A DNA stretch of 64,000 nt from Collinsella sp. TF05-9AC (GCF_003438495.1 NZ_QSSH01000007.1:1-64000); one strand, 5' to 3'. Shown: positions 26,080-34,676, counted from the first letter of the stretch. Notes: generated by a model from the sequence alone, not told the origin. A program made the numbers and translations.

Positions 26080-26562
26080 ATGCGTACCAACAGAACCAAC
26101 ATCGCGATTACGCCGGCCGAGGCCGCCGAGCTCAGCAGCGCGCTGTTCTCGTCTGGCAGCGCTGCCGCCCTGGAGCTCGCGCCCGTGTTTGCCGATATCG
26201 CATCGGGCAAGCTGACTGCTATCGAGCTGGCGGTTGCCGGCTCGCAGGCAAGTGCCGCCACTGGACCCATCGTTATCGGCGAGCTTTCGATCGACCTGGC
26301 CTCGCGCACCGTCAAGGTGTCGGACGCGCCGGTCTCGCTCACGCCCAAGGAGTTCGACATCCTTGCCTTTTTGGCGAGCAACCGGGGTACGGTCTTTAGC
26401 AAAGAGGAAATCTACCGGGCGGTGTGGCAAAACGAGTATCTGCTCGATGACAGCAACATCATGGCCTTCGTCCGCAAAATTCGAAAGAAGATTGAGCCCG
26501 AACCAGACAACCCCCACTACCTGCTGACTGTATGGGGCGTGGGCTACAAAATGGCCGAGTAA
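26080..26562 (+). CDS. Orphan OmpR-type winged-helix protein without receiver
   Basis: A 160-aa protein. Residues 65-160 are an OmpR/PhoB winged helix (VSLTPKEFDILAFLASNRGT, DDSNIMAFVRKIRKKIEPEP, VWGVGYKM). The first 60 residues are helical and alanine-rich and bear no receiver aspartate or other known fold. It follows a P-type ATPase gene by 9 bp and precedes mgtA, so it may control cation transport genes without phosphorylation, perhaps by sensing through its N-terminal part. That is inference from context. Confidence 0.75.
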   Translation: MRTNRTNIAITPAEAAELSSALFSSGSAAALELAPVFADIASGKLTAIELAVAGSQASAATGPIVIGELSIDLASRTVKVSDAPVSLTPKEFDILAFLASNRGTVFSKEEIYRAVWQNEYLLDDSNIMAFVRKIRKKIEPEPDNPHYLLTVWGVGYKMAE

Positions 26563-26627
26563 CGCTTCGGGTATTCGCTCCCATCGATCCAAATAGTCAC
26601 TTTGACAATCCTTGCCAAATCGCAAGA

Positions 26628-26669
26628 AAGCCGCAAGAAACCAGCCATGTGCTCGGTCTTGCGGCTTTT
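26628..26669 (+). terminator. Rho-independent terminator after the winged-helix gene
   Basis: AAGCCGCAAGA (26628-26638) pairs with TCTTGCGGCTT (26657-26667) and is followed by TT. It separates the first P-type ATPase operon from mgtA. Confidence 0.85.
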
Positions 26670-26712
26670 CTATTCTGTAGACAGTCGCGGACGCGAAAGA
26701 GAGGTGAGGACC

Positions 26713-26790
26713 GTGAGCGGCAGTGACAGTACCAGTAACGCAGGACGAAGTTGCCGGCGCGGGTCCACTTTGATGGGGGCGCGCGGCTGA
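26713..26790 (+). CDS. Possible 25-aa leader peptide of mgtA
   Basis: GTG at 26713 has GGTGAGG just ahead and opens a 25-codon frame (MSGSDSTSNAGRSCRRGS then TLMGARG) ending at TGA 26788-26790. The frame overlaps nested stems: ACGCAGG/CCTGCGT (26738-26744 with 26796-26802) and GCCGGCGCG/CGCGCGGC (26753-26761 with 26780-26787). It lies 38 bp before mgtA. In enterobacteria mgtA is controlled through a translated leader and alternative RNA folds. This one is Ser/Arg-rich, not proline-rich, so only the principle is comparable. Confidence 0.35.
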   Translation: MSGSDSTSNAGRSCRRGSTLMGARG

Positions 26791-26828
26791 TTCGCCCTGC
26801 GTCCGATCGATAGAACGGAGCGAGGCAA

Positions 26829-29597
26829 TTGAAGAAGATGACTATGCGCCATACGCCGTCTGCGGTTCAGGCGCAAAACGAACTGATGAGGCATCGCGCG
26901 GAGGGTCGCATCCAGTATGCGGCGACCATTCCGCTGACGGAGGCCCTATCCTGGGTCGGCTCGAATCTCGGCGGCCTTAATCGCGACGAGGTCGCGCACA
27001 GCGAAGCCGACAACGGGCGTAACGTGGTCACGCGTGGCAAGAAGAAGTCGATTGCCCGCAAGCTTGCGGACGCGTTCGTCAATCCCTTCACGGCGATTCT
27101 GTTTTTCCTGGCCATCATTTCGGCAGCGACCGACATGGTGTTTCCAGCGTTGTCGATGATGGGCAGCACGCCCGAAGACTTTGACCCGCTGACGGTGATC
27201 ATCATCACCACGATGGTCGTGCTCTCGGGCACGCTGCGCTATATCCAGGAAGCGCGCAGCGGCAACGCGGCCGAAAAGCTGCTCGATATGATTACGACCA
27301 CCGTGACAGTCACCCGCGAGGATGTCCCTAGGACCGAGATTCCCATCGACGACGTGGTGGTTGGTGACATCGTGCACCTGTCCGCCGGTGACATGATTCC
27401 CGCCGATGTGAGAATCATTGAGGCTAAGGACCTCTTTGTGAGCCAGGCAAGCCTGACGGGCGAGAGCGAGCCGGTCGAGAAGGTTCCCGCGACGTGCACC
27501 GAGTCCGATTCGGCAACGTCGTTCGAGAACATCGCCCTCATGGGCAGCAGTGTGATCTCGGGCAGCGCGACGGCGCTCGCCTTTAGCGTGGGCGAGCAGA
27601 CCTTGTTTGGCTCTATGGCATCGAGCCTGTCCGAGGATGCCGTAGAGACGAGCTTTTCCAAAGGCGTCAATAGCGTCTCGTGGGTGCTCATCCGCTTTAT
27701 GATGGTGATGGTTCCGTTTGTCTTTATGATTAACGGCGTCACCAAGGGCGATTGGCTTAATGCTGGCCTGTTTGCCATCAGCATCGCCGTGGGCCTGACA
27801 CCCGAGATGCTGCCCATGATCGTTACCACGTGCCTTGCCAAGGGCGCCGTGGCTATGAGCAAAAAGCAGACCATCGTTAAGAACCTCAACTCGATTCAAA
27901 ACTTTGGCGCGATGGACGTGCTGTGCACGGACAAGACTGGCACGCTGACGCAGGACCAGGTGGTGCTGGAGTATCACTGGAACATCGATGGCCAGGAGGA
28001 TTCGCGCGTTCTGCGCCATGCCTACCTCAACAGCTATTTCCAGACGGGCTACAAGAATCTGATGGATCTGGCGATCATCAAATGCACCGAGGAAGAGGAG
28101 CAAAACGACCCGAGTCTCACCGACCTTTCCGAGGCCTATGTGAAGGTCGACGAGGTGCCGTTTGACTTTACGCGCCGTCGCCTTACCACCGTGGTGCGCG
28201 ATCGAAGCGGCAAAACCCAGATGGTCACCAAGGGTGCAGTCGAGGAGATGCTGTCGGTGTGCTCGCATGCCGAGATTGACGGCGGCGTTCACGTGCTGGA
28301 CGACGAGGTGCGCGAGCGCATTTTGGCAACGGTCGCCGACCTTAACGACGACGGCTTCCGCGTGTTGGCAATCGCTCAAAAGTCCAACCCGTCGCCTGTC
28401 GGTGCCTTTAGCGCCGATGATGAGCGCGACATGGTGCTGATCGGCTACCTGGCGTTTTTGGATCCGCCCAAAGAGTCCACGGCCGATGCTATCGAGGCGC
28501 TGCGCAACCACGGTGTAGCCACCAAGATCTTGACCGGCGACAATGAGAAGGTCACGCGCACCATCTGCAAGCAGGTGGGACTCGAGGTCAACAACATGCT
28601 GCTCGGCAGCGATATCGCCGCAATGGACGACGCCGAGCTCGCTCGTCGCGCCGAGGACGTGCAGGTCTTTGCCAAGCTTACGCCCGATCAAAAAGCGCGC
28701 GTCGTGTCCGTGCTGCGTGCAAACGGTCATGTGGTGGGCTACATGGGCGACGGCATCAACGACGCCTCGGCCATGAAGTCGTCCGACATCGGCATCTCGG
28801 TCGATACTGCGGTCGACGTGGCCAAGGAGTCGGCCGATATCATCTTGCTCGAGAAGGATTTGATGGTGCTCGAGGAGGGCATCATCGAGGGGCGCAAGAC
28901 CTACGCCAACATGATCAAGTACATCAAGATGACCGCAAGCTCCAACTTCGGCAATATGTTCAGCGTGCTTGCCGCATCCGCCCTGCTGCCGTTTTTGCCG
29001 ATGATGAGCATCCAGCTGATCCTGCTCAACCTGATCTATGACTGCAGCTGCCTGGCGATTCCCTGGGACAACGTGGACGAGGAGTTCCTGCGCGTGCCGC
29101 GTACCTGGGACGCTTCGAGTGTTGGCAGGTTCATGATCTGGATCGGGCCCACCAGCTCCATCTTCGACTTTATGACCTATATCTTTATGTACTTCGTTTT
29201 CTGCCCCCTGTTCGTGAGCCATGGCGTGCTGTTCAACGACCTGGCGAGCGTCTACTCGGGCGCCGCGCTGGAGCAGATGCAGCTGGCCTACATCGCGCTG
29301 TTCCAGGCTGGATGGTTCGTCGAGTCTATGTGGAGCCAGACGCTGGTCATCCACATGATCCGTACGCCTAAGTTGCCGTTTATCCAGAGCCGTGCCTCGG
29401 CTCCGGTGATGCTGCTCACGATGACGGGCATCGCGCTGCTCACGCTGATCCCGTTTAGCCCGCTTGGCCCCACGCTGGGTCTGGGCGCCCTGCCTGTCGA
29501 GTACTTCTTGTTCCTGATTCCGTGCATCTTGCTGTACATGGCGCTGGCGACAAGCCTTAAGAAGGCCTACGTCAAGCGCTACGGCGAGCTGCTGTAG
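26829..29597 (+). CDS. mgtA: Magnesium-translocating P-type ATPase
   Basis: A 922-aa P-type ATPase of the MgtA/MgtB class, full length for the family. It has [12 protein letters not shown] in the actuator domain, D368 in [12 protein letters not shown], the nucleotide-domain segment [32 protein letters not shown], and ten membrane segments. MgtA imports Mg2+ down its electrochemical gradient while hydrolysing ATP. The TTG start at 26829 has GGAG 8 bp ahead. A structured leader with a short frame precedes it and a small membrane protein follows 30 bp later, both suggesting tight control. Confidence 0.92.
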   Translation: MKKMTMRHTPSAVQAQNELMRHRAEGRIQYAATIPLTEALSWVGSNLGGLNRDEVAHSEADNGRNVVTRGKKKSIARKLADAFVNPFTAILFFLAIISAATDMVFPALSMMGSTPEDFDPLTVIIITTMVVLSGTLRYIQEARSGNAAEKLLDMITTTVTVTREDVPRTEIPIDDVVVGDIVHLSAGDMIPADVRIIEAKDLFVSQASLTGESEPVEKVPATCTESDSATSFENIALMGSSVISGSATALAFSVGEQTLFGSMASSLSEDAVETSFSKGVNSVSWVLIRFMMVMVPFVFMINGVTKGDWLNAGLFAISIAVGLTPEMLPMIVTTCLAKGAVAMSKKQTIVKNLNSIQNFGAMDVLCTDKTGTLTQDQVVLEYHWNIDGQEDSRVLRHAYLNSYFQTGYKNLMDLAIIKCTEEEEQNDPSLTDLSEAYVKVDEVPFDFTRRRLTTVVRDRSGKTQMVTKGAVEEMLSVCSHAEIDGGVHVLDDEVRERILATVADLNDDGFRVLAIAQKSNPSPVGAFSADDERDMVLIGYLAFLDPPKESTADAIEALRNHGVATKILTGDNEKVTRTICKQVGLEVNNMLLGSDIAAMDDAELARRAEDVQVFAKLTPDQKARVVSVLRANGHVVGYMGDGINDASAMKSSDIGISVDTAVDVAKESADIILLEKDLMVLEEGIIEGRKTYANMIKYIKMTASSNFGNMFSVLAASALLPFLPMMSIQLILLNLIYDCSCLAIPWDNVDEEFLRVPRTWDASSVGRFMIWIGPTSSIFDFMTYIFMYFVFCPLFVSHGVLFNDLASVYSGAALEQMQLAYIALFQAGWFVESMWSQTLVIHMIRTPKLPFIQSRASAPVMLLTMTGIALLTLIPFSPLGPTLGLGALPVEYFLFLIPCILLYMALATSLKKAYVKRYGELL

Positions 29598-29627
29598 TGG
29601 GGGATTGATGCAGAAAGGAGCGTTTGC

Positions 29628-29783
29628 ATGAACTGGACGCAGATTTGGATGGACTTGTTTGGCACCACGGAGTGGCTCGGCCTTAACATGGGCTTTTGGG
29701 TGGCCAACGGCGTGGTGTTGGTGGTTGTCGTGATTATGAACGTTGTCTTTTGGAGCATGAAACCGCTGCCGAGGGATGAATAA
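29628..29783 (+). CDS. Small single-helix membrane protein downstream of mgtA
   Basis: A 51-aa protein opening MNWTQIWMDLFGTTEWLG, with one strongly hydrophobic helix (about residues 22-44) and a short PLPRDE tail. AAAGGAG lies 7 bp before the ATG. It shares mgtA's transcript and precedes the terminator. Small membrane proteins (MgtR, MgtS, KdpF) modulate or stabilise P-type ATPases elsewhere. This protein is not visibly homologous to them, so a role as an MgtA accessory subunit is inference from position and topology. Confidence 0.7.
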   Translation: MNWTQIWMDLFGTTEWLGLNMGFWVANGVVLVVVVIMNVVFWSMKPLPRDE

Positions 29784-29785
29784 CA

Positions 29786-29820
29786 AGCGAGGGGGCCGCC
29801 TGCCGGGCGACCCCCTCGCT
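29786..29820 (+). terminator. Terminator of the mgtA operon
   Basis: AGCGAGGGGG (29786-29795) pairs perfectly with CCCCCTCGCT (29811-29820), followed by GTTTAT. Confidence 0.85.
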
Positions 29821-29840
29821 GTTTATAAGCACCAGTAAAT

Positions 29841-30022
29841 CGAAGGTGAATGGTTTCCCGAGAAGTGAACGACCTAATTTGGACCCCTGAAGCACCCACG
29901 TTTTTCGACGCTAAAACCGCAGGATTTGAGTGATAAAACCGCAGGAATTGGCCTTCCCAAAGTGTCGATGCATCGAGGGTCCGATTTCACCCGTTCACTT
30001 CGCGGAAAAGCATTCACCTTCG
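29841..30022. repeat. MITE-like element with about 53-bp imperfect terminal inverted repeats
   Basis: The left end begins CGAAGGTGAATG (29841) and the right end closes CATTCACCTTCG (30022). The arms stay complementary, with scattered mismatches, for about 53 bp (GAAGTGAACG against CGTTCACTTC). Inside are two direct copies of TAAAACCGCAGGA, 22 bp apart. No coding frame is credible within its 182 bp. It could be a non-autonomous transposable element or a long hairpin repeat. The 340 bp between the mgtA terminator and dus hold this element, the dus promoter and a degenerate palindrome. Confidence 0.65.
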
Positions 30023-30072
30023 TTGCGTAAGGCGACGGATGGAAGGGTGATTATCGTCAAGCAGCTACCTCT

Positions 30073-30105
30073 GCCTTGTGAATCATCTGAAGCACAAGGC
30101 ATAAT
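30073..30105 (+). promoter_or_regulatory. Promoter with palindrome upstream of dus
   Basis: TTGTGA (30076-30081) and CATAAT (30100-30105) are 18 bp apart. GCCTTGTG (30073-30080) and CACAAGGC (30093-30100) form an inverted repeat overlapping both boxes, a possible operator. Confidence 0.5.
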
Positions 30106-30106
30106 G

Positions 30107-30138
30107 CATGTAACAAGGGGGCGGTTCCTTTGTCACAT
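30107..30138. repeat. Degenerate GTGACAAAGGG-family palindrome, copy 3
   Basis: CATGTAACAAGG pairs imperfectly with CCTTTGTCACAT across GGGCGGTT. It lies in the dus leader rather than at a stop codon, and is more decayed than the other copies. Confidence 0.6.
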
Positions 30139-30161
30139 CCGTTGATATGAGAGAAGAGTAG

Positions 30162-31115
30162 ATGATTCTTTCGCTTGCCCCTATGGAGGGGATTACCGGG
30201 CATGTGTTCCGTCGCGTGCATGCGGAGTGCTTCGGTGCGCTCGATTGCTATTACACGCCGTTTTTGCCGCCGCCGCGGGTGGGAAACCGCTTTGGCGGCA
30301 AGGCGTTTAAGGAGATCGATCCTGCCAATAACCAGGGGCTCAACGTGGTGCCTCAGTTGATGTCCAAGAACGCGGACGAGTTTGTGTGGGCGGCACAGGT
30401 GCTCGCCGACATGGGCTATCGCGAGGTCAATCTCAACTTGGGTTGTCCCTCGGGGACGGTTGTCGCCAAGGGCAAGGGCTCGGGCTTTTTGCGCCACTTG
30501 GACGAGCTCGAAGTGTTCTTGAGCGATGTGTGCGAACGTTCGCCGTTGCCGGTGTCGGTAAAAACCAGGCTGGGGCTGGAGAGTGACGACGAATACGAGC
30601 GCGTGCTTGACCTGTACTGTCGCATGCCGCTGGCAGAGCTAATCGTGCATCCGCGCGTGCAAAAGGATCGTTACACGGGCTCGCCGCGCAAAGCGTTTTA
30701 CGGCGAGACGCTGGAGCGCGCGCCGTTCCCGGTGGCATACAACGGCGACATCTTTGATCTTGAGGACGTGGACGCGCTGGTGGAGGCCTATCCCGGTACA
30801 CGCCATGTGATGCTGGGGCGTGGCTTGCTTGCGAACCCCGCGCTGGCTCGCATGGTCAAGGGCGGCCCTGCTGCAACGGCTGCTGAGCTGCAGCGCTTCC
30901 ACGACACGCTGTTTGCGGCATATGCAGAAGAGATTGGCGGCAACGCGGTCTTTCGCATGAAGGAGTGGTGGTTCTACGCCAAATGCGCCTTCGCTGACCC
31001 CGCTACCGTTCACAAGCTCGTACGTAAGACCAAAAAGGTTGACGAATACCGCGCCGCCGTCGAGCGCGTCTTTCGCGAGCAGCCACTCGCACCCATAGCC
31101 CGCTTCCACGGCTAG
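30162..31115 (+). CDS. tRNA-dihydrouridine synthase
   Basis: A 317-aa FMN TIM-barrel enzyme that reduces uridines in the tRNA D-loop with NADPH. The start has APMEGITGHVFRR, the FMN-contact pattern of Dus proteins. The catalytic cysteine is in NLNLGCPSGTVVAKGKGSGF, with GC[PN] and the K-G-S/A-G motif. KTRLGLE, HPRV and YNGDIF...GRGLLANP complete the phosphate-binding half. Length matches the family, and the protein appears complete. Which D-loop positions it modifies (DusA, B or C specificity) cannot be told by eye. It is a single gene with its own promoter at 30076-30105. Confidence 0.9.
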   Translation: MILSLAPMEGITGHVFRRVHAECFGALDCYYTPFLPPPRVGNRFGGKAFKEIDPANNQGLNVVPQLMSKNADEFVWAAQVLADMGYREVNLNLGCPSGTVVAKGKGSGFLRHLDELEVFLSDVCERSPLPVSVKTRLGLESDDEYERVLDLYCRMPLAELIVHPRVQKDRYTGSPRKAFYGETLERAPFPVAYNGDIFDLEDVDALVEAYPGTRHVMLGRGLLANPALARMVKGGPAATAAELQRFHDTLFAAYAEEIGGNAVFRMKEWWFYAKCAFADPATVHKLVRKTKKVDEYRAAVERVFREQPLAPIARFHG

Positions 31116-31122
31116 TTGGTCG

Positions 31123-31167
31123 TTGGGGACGTTCTTTAACGACTAGTCATTTAAGAACGTCCCCAAT
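31123..31167. repeat. Dispersed palindrome, GGGGACGTTCTT/ACTAGT family, copy 1
   Basis: TTGGGGACGTTCTT (31123-31136) and AAGAACGTCCCCAA (31154-31167 by alignment) flank an ACTAGT-centred core. It lies between the convergent dus and glutaredoxin genes and could serve both as a terminator. A second copy lies at 55784. Confidence 0.85.
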
Positions 31168-31179
31168 GGCTGTGTTGCA

Positions 31180-31425
31180 CTAGAGCAGGTTCTCCTGTGC
31201 CCATGCGATGATGTCGCTCGACTCGTAGAGTGGCTTGCCGTCGATGAATAGGCAGGGAACCTGGCGCTTTCCGCCGGCGGCGATGAGTGTCTGCTCGGCT
31301 TCGGTATCGGTCGAGATATTGCGCTCGGGAATGGTCACGCCGTTATCGGCTAAAAAGCGCTTGACCTTTATGCAATACGGGCAGCCGGTCATAACGTAGA
31401 GCACGAGCTCGTGATCAGTAGTCAT
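31180..31425 (-). CDS. Glutaredoxin-like protein
   Basis: An 81-aa thioredoxin-fold protein. LVLYVMTGCPYCIKVKRFL carries the CPYC redox site at about residues 16-19, and QVPCLFIDGKPLYESSDI carries the cis-Pro and glutathione/substrate loop. GGAG lies 5 bp before the ATG at 31425; an upstream in-frame extension (MGISIKTATDW) has no match. It is probably an NrdH/Grx-type disulfide reductase in the cytoplasm. The gene stands between a convergent repeat and the TipAS-type regulator gene, and could be co-transcribed with the latter (51 bp gap). Confidence 0.85.
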   Translation of the reverse strand: MTTDHELVLYVMTGCPYCIKVKRFLADNGVTIPERNISTDTEAEQTLIAAGGKRQVPCLFIDGKPLYESSDIIAWAQENLL

Positions 31426-31476
31426 AGGTCTCCAATCGGTTGCGGTTTTGATTGAAATACCCAAAGCCGCCGCGGT

Positions 31477-32328
31477 CTATGCGCGGACCAGTGACGACTC
31501 GATGGCTTGGACCAGAAACGCCGTGGCTCCGGTGCCGCAGGGCTTGTCGTAGTAGTCAACAAAGCGCTGGTCGGCAAGATAACCATTGGCGAGGCCCAGG
31601 TACGCTTCGTTCTGGGGTTCGCGTCCCCAGTTGAGACCAATCCAACGACGATGCATCGCGACAAGCTTGCGAGCCTCGCTTCCATTCGCATCGCCATCGC
31701 CCATGGCAATCGAGAGTTGGCCCAGAATAGCGCGTTCAAGTTCCTTCATGTCGTTCCATGTCTCGGGGTCCATGTCCAGCAGTGCTTCGTTTGCTGCGTC
31801 GATCGCCTCGTCGCCGTAGCGCTTCCGGGCTTCGGCGCCGTAGCGCTTCCGGGCTTCGGCGCCGTAGCGCTCTTCGTTTTCCTGCACGGTGCGCCAGCGC
31901 TCCAGTTGCGGCAGGACGGCGCCCATGAGCGAGACGGCTTCGTCGAGCGACATACCGGTGTTTTGTGCCAGGCGCGGGGCACAATCCTCGATCATTGCCT
32001 CCATGGTGGTGTCGTAGGTGTACTTGCCGTGGTCGTAGCACCACTTGCAGTAATGGTCGGTCGTGGCGCCCGCGGCATCGGTGCCGCAGTCGTCGGGCGT
32101 GAGTATCATGCCGCAGCTCTGGCAATAATGCTCGGGCATTTCGAGCAGGTGGGACAGTGGTTCGCCGGTTACGGCGGCAATGAGCTTCATCATGTCGATG
32201 CCCGGGGTGACCTCGTCGCGCTCCCAACGGCTGACGGCTTGGCGCGTGACAAAGAGTTTGGCGGCGAGCTGCTCTTGGGTAAGGTGATGGGCGCGACGGA
32301 CAGCGATGAGCTTTTCTGCAAAGGCCAT
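31477..32328 (-). CDS. Helix-turn-helix regulator with zinc ribbon and TipAS-like domain
   Basis: A 283-aa protein with three parts. Residues 1-60 are an Xre helix-turn-helix (LTQEQLAAKLFVTRQAVSRW). Residues 66-105 hold a putative zinc ribbon (YCQSCGMIL...HYCKWCYDHGKYTY). Residues 110-283 are a helical TipAS-like drug-recognition domain (LERAILGQL, HRRWIGLNWG, YLGLANGYLADQRFVDYYD). TipAS domains bind thiopeptides and other ligands. A 24-bp tandem duplication adds YGAEARKR copies at about 155-170. It may respond to antimicrobials; its target is not apparent. Confidence 0.8.
   Translation of the reverse strand: MAFAEKLIAVRRAHHLTQEQLAAKLFVTRQAVSRWERDEVTPGIDMMKLIAAVTGEPLSHLLEMPEHYCQSCGMILTPDDCGTDAAGATTDHYCKWCYDHGKYTYDTTMEAMIEDCAPRLAQNTGMSLDEAVSLMGAVLPQLERWRTVQENEERYGAEARKRYGAEARKRYGDEAIDAANEALLDMDPETWNDMKELERAILGQLSIAMGDGDANGSEARKLVAMHRRWIGLNWGREPQNEAYLGLANGYLADQRFVDYYDKPCGTGATAFLVQAIESSLVRA
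31812..31870. repeat. In-frame 24-bp tandem repeat inside the TipAS-type regulator gene
   Basis: Two identical 24-bp units (31812-31835, 31836-31859) and part of a third (31860-31870) encode YGAEARKR copies in the linker before the ligand domain. The length keeps the frame, so unit number could vary between strains. Confidence 0.85.
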
Positions 32329-32460
32329 AGCGGCTCCTTTCTGCTGGTTGATGGCTTAAGCATACGCGGCGGCAGGCGCCCTTCCAAGCAACCGTTGGTT
32401 GCACGACAGGAGTCCGCGGCGAAGAATTGCGCGCAACGCCCCACGCCTCCATGCCGTACA

Positions 32461-33207
32461 ATGACCGGCATGGAACCTATTGCACACATACATACCGACC
32501 TGCCGCAGAAGTTCGGCATTCCGCGCAACAGCTTTTTGGCGCCTCATCTGCAGGGACGCATCGTTTTTGAGCCGGAATTTGCCTCCAATGCAGCGGTTGA
32601 GGGTCTGGACTCCTTCTCTCACCTGTGGCTGCTGTGGCGCTTCGAAAACGGAACGCCCGGCGGCACGGCTAAGGACATAGCTGCCGATGCCAAGTCGCAG
32701 GACAGGTCCGGCACCAACGCAAAATGGTCGAAAACTGTGCGTCCGCCGCGCCTGGGTGGAGCCGAGCGTGTGGGCGTCTTTGCCACGCGCAGCCCGTTTC
32801 GCCCTAATCCCATCGGTCTCACCTGCGTCAAGCTCGATCGTGTCGAGTTCACCGACGATGGGCCCATCATCCATGTGCTGGGGGCCGACCTGCGTGACGG
32901 CACGCCCATCTACGACATTAAGCCCTACATCCCGTTTGCGGATTGCCACTCGGATGCGACCGGCGGCTGGATTGAGGATGCTCCGTGGCAAGAGCTCGAT
33001 GTTGAGTTTCCGCAAGCTCTGCAGGATATGGTCCCGCCCGCAAAGCTCCCCGGCTTGGTCGAGGTTCTACGCCAAGATCCGCGCCGCGCGGGCAGCAAAC
33101 ACGAGCCAAACCGCGTCTATCATCTGGCCTACGCCGGGCTCGACATATCGTTTACGGTCGACGAAACCCAGCTAACCGTAGTCGCCGTCAACGACGCTCA
33201 AGACTAA
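32461..33207 (+). CDS. trmO: tRNA (N6-threonylcarbamoyladenosine-N6)-methyltransferase TrmO-like
   Basis: A 248-aa protein of the TsaA/TrmO family, which methylates t6A37 of certain tRNAs with S-adenosylmethionine. Recognisable blocks: PIAHIHTDLPQKFGIPRNS near the start, FSHLWLLWRFE, VGVFATRSPFRPNPIGLTCV (the SAM-site signature), GADLRDGTPIYDIKPYIPFAD, and a C-terminal HxxxxxRVYHLAY-like domain. Starts at 32461 and 32470 are both possible. No Shine-Dalgarno is visible, and TACAAT overlaps the first ATG, so the message may be leaderless. The longer open frame upstream lies antisense to the regulator gene and is not real. Confidence 0.85.
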   Translation: MTGMEPIAHIHTDLPQKFGIPRNSFLAPHLQGRIVFEPEFASNAAVEGLDSFSHLWLLWRFENGTPGGTAKDIAADAKSQDRSGTNAKWSKTVRPPRLGGAERVGVFATRSPFRPNPIGLTCVKLDRVEFTDDGPIIHVLGADLRDGTPIYDIKPYIPFADCHSDATGGWIEDAPWQELDVEFPQALQDMVPPAKLPGLVEVLRQDPRRAGSKHEPNRVYHLAYAGLDISFTVDETQLTVVAVNDAQD

Positions 33208-33318
33208 CCGGCCATCCGTCCGCGCCCGTCAAATTAAGCGCCAAACCCCATGCCAAAACCGCCCACGCTGGTGGACAATAACGCCTACCAAAACAATCAC
33301 TTTGCACGGGGGCTCAGC

Positions 33319-34533
33319 ATGAAATACGACTTTAGCTCGCTTATCGACCGCCACGGTATGGACTCCATCGCCGTTGACTCCTGGGGCGAGATCCCCGGTA
33401 TGGCTCCGAACGCACCCGACGAGGGCTTCGACCGCATTCCCATGTGGGTGGCCGACATGAATTATGCCACGGTGCCCACGGTCCAGGAGCACATCATTCA
33501 GCGCGCTCAACATCCCATGTTTGGCTACTTTAACCCGTGCGCCGAGTACTTCGACCGCATCATCGAATGGCAGAGCCGCCGTAATGGCGTCGAGGGCCTG
33601 GCACCTGAGCACATCGGCTACGAAAACGGCGTGCTGGGCGGTGTCGTGTCGACGCTGCGTGCGTATGTTCAGCCGGGCGATGCGGTGCTGGTCCATAGCC
33701 CCACCTACATCGGCTTTACCAAGTCCATCGAAGCCGCGGGCTATCGTATTGTCCACAGCCCGCTTAAGCTCGACGACCAGGGCGTGTGGCGCATGGACTT
33801 TGAGGACATGGAGCACAAGCTCGCCCAAAATCACATTCATGCCGCGGTGTTCTGCTCGCCGCACAATCCCTGCGGCCGCGTATGGGAGCGCGACGAGATC
33901 GAGCGCGCCATGGACATTTATCGCCAGCACGATTGCGTGGTGATCTCGGACGAGATTTGGTCCGATATCATCCTGCCGGGGCACAAGCATATCCCGACGC
34001 AGTCGGTGAGCGAGGATGCCCGCATGCGCACGGTTGCCCTCTACGCGCCCAGCAAGACGTTCAACCTGGCGGGTCTGGTCGGCAGCTATCACATCATCTA
34101 TAACGAGACGCTGCGCGACCGCGTGTGCGCCGTGTCCAACAAGACCCACTACAACGAGATGAACGTCCTCTCCATGCATGCGCTTATCGGTGCCTACCAG
34201 CCGCAGGGCTACGAGTGGGTGGACGAGCTCAACCAGGTGCTTGCCGACAATATCGAGTACTTCTGCGATTACGTGGACGAGCATTTTGAGGGTGTGTCCT
34301 ATTCACGTCCGCAGGGCACGTACATGGTGTTTCTGGACTGTACCGAGTGGTGCCGCGAGCATGGCCGCGATATTCAGTGGCTGCTCGACGAGGGAGCGCG
34401 CGTGGGCGTGGGGTATCAGGACGGCCGCCCGTTCCACGGGCCCTGCCACATTCGCGTGAATCTGGCGCTGCCGCTTTCGCGCGTAAGGGAAGCGTGCGAC
34501 CGCCTGGACCGCTACGTTTTTAATGCACGGTAA
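33319..34533 (+). CDS. MalY/PatB-type PLP-dependent aminotransferase / cystathionine beta-lyase
   Basis: A 404-aa fold-type I PLP enzyme. It has the PatB start pattern (FDRIPMWVADMNYATVPTVQ), the substrate loop MFGYF, HNPCGRVW, a DEIWSDIILPGHKH segment with the PLP aspartate, and the Schiff-base lysine K246 in APSKTFNLAGL. The C-terminus has GxxFGxxGxxHxRVNLALP-like PFHGPCHIRVNLALP. PatB/MalY proteins usually cleave the C-S bond of cystathionine or cysteine conjugates. The ATG at 33319 has ACGGGGG ahead; homology begins there (KYDFSSLIDR). Confidence 0.85.
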   Translation: MKYDFSSLIDRHGMDSIAVDSWGEIPGMAPNAPDEGFDRIPMWVADMNYATVPTVQEHIIQRAQHPMFGYFNPCAEYFDRIIEWQSRRNGVEGLAPEHIGYENGVLGGVVSTLRAYVQPGDAVLVHSPTYIGFTKSIEAAGYRIVHSPLKLDDQGVWRMDFEDMEHKLAQNHIHAAVFCSPHNPCGRVWERDEIERAMDIYRQHDCVVISDEIWSDIILPGHKHIPTQSVSEDARMRTVALYAPSKTFNLAGLVGSYHIIYNETLRDRVCAVSNKTHYNEMNVLSMHALIGAYQPQGYEWVDELNQVLADNIEYFCDYVDEHFEGVSYSRPQGTYMVFLDCTEWCREHGRDIQWLLDEGARVGVGYQDGRPFHGPCHIRVNLALPLSRVREACDRLDRYVFNAR

Positions 34534-34544
34534 GTGTGCGCTGC

Positions 34545-34583
34545 ATGCGGGCCTTCTGCCAAGTCGGCTGGAAGGCCCCGCAT
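34545..34583 (+). terminator. Hairpin terminator after the MalY/PatB gene
   Basis: ATGCGGGCCTTC (34545-34556) pairs with GAAGGCCCCGCAT (34571-34583) with one bulge. It has no strong T-run. Confidence 0.6.
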
Positions 34584-34676
34584 GGTAAAGCATCTGTAAC
34601 CATTGGGCGCTCGTGTGGTTTTGTTTGCTATTATTTTTTACCATTTCAGTCTGTAAACAGGATCGTCTGGAGCTCG

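Noticed and set aside
26946..29786. A 946-codon open frame antisense to mgtA
   Set aside because: The mgtA frame carries all P-type ATPase motifs. The antisense product is His/Arg/Gln-rich with no domain, so it is a codon-bias artefact.
31507..32460. In-frame extension upstream of trmO
   Set aside because: It lies antisense to the TipAS-type regulator gene, and TrmO homology begins at 32470.
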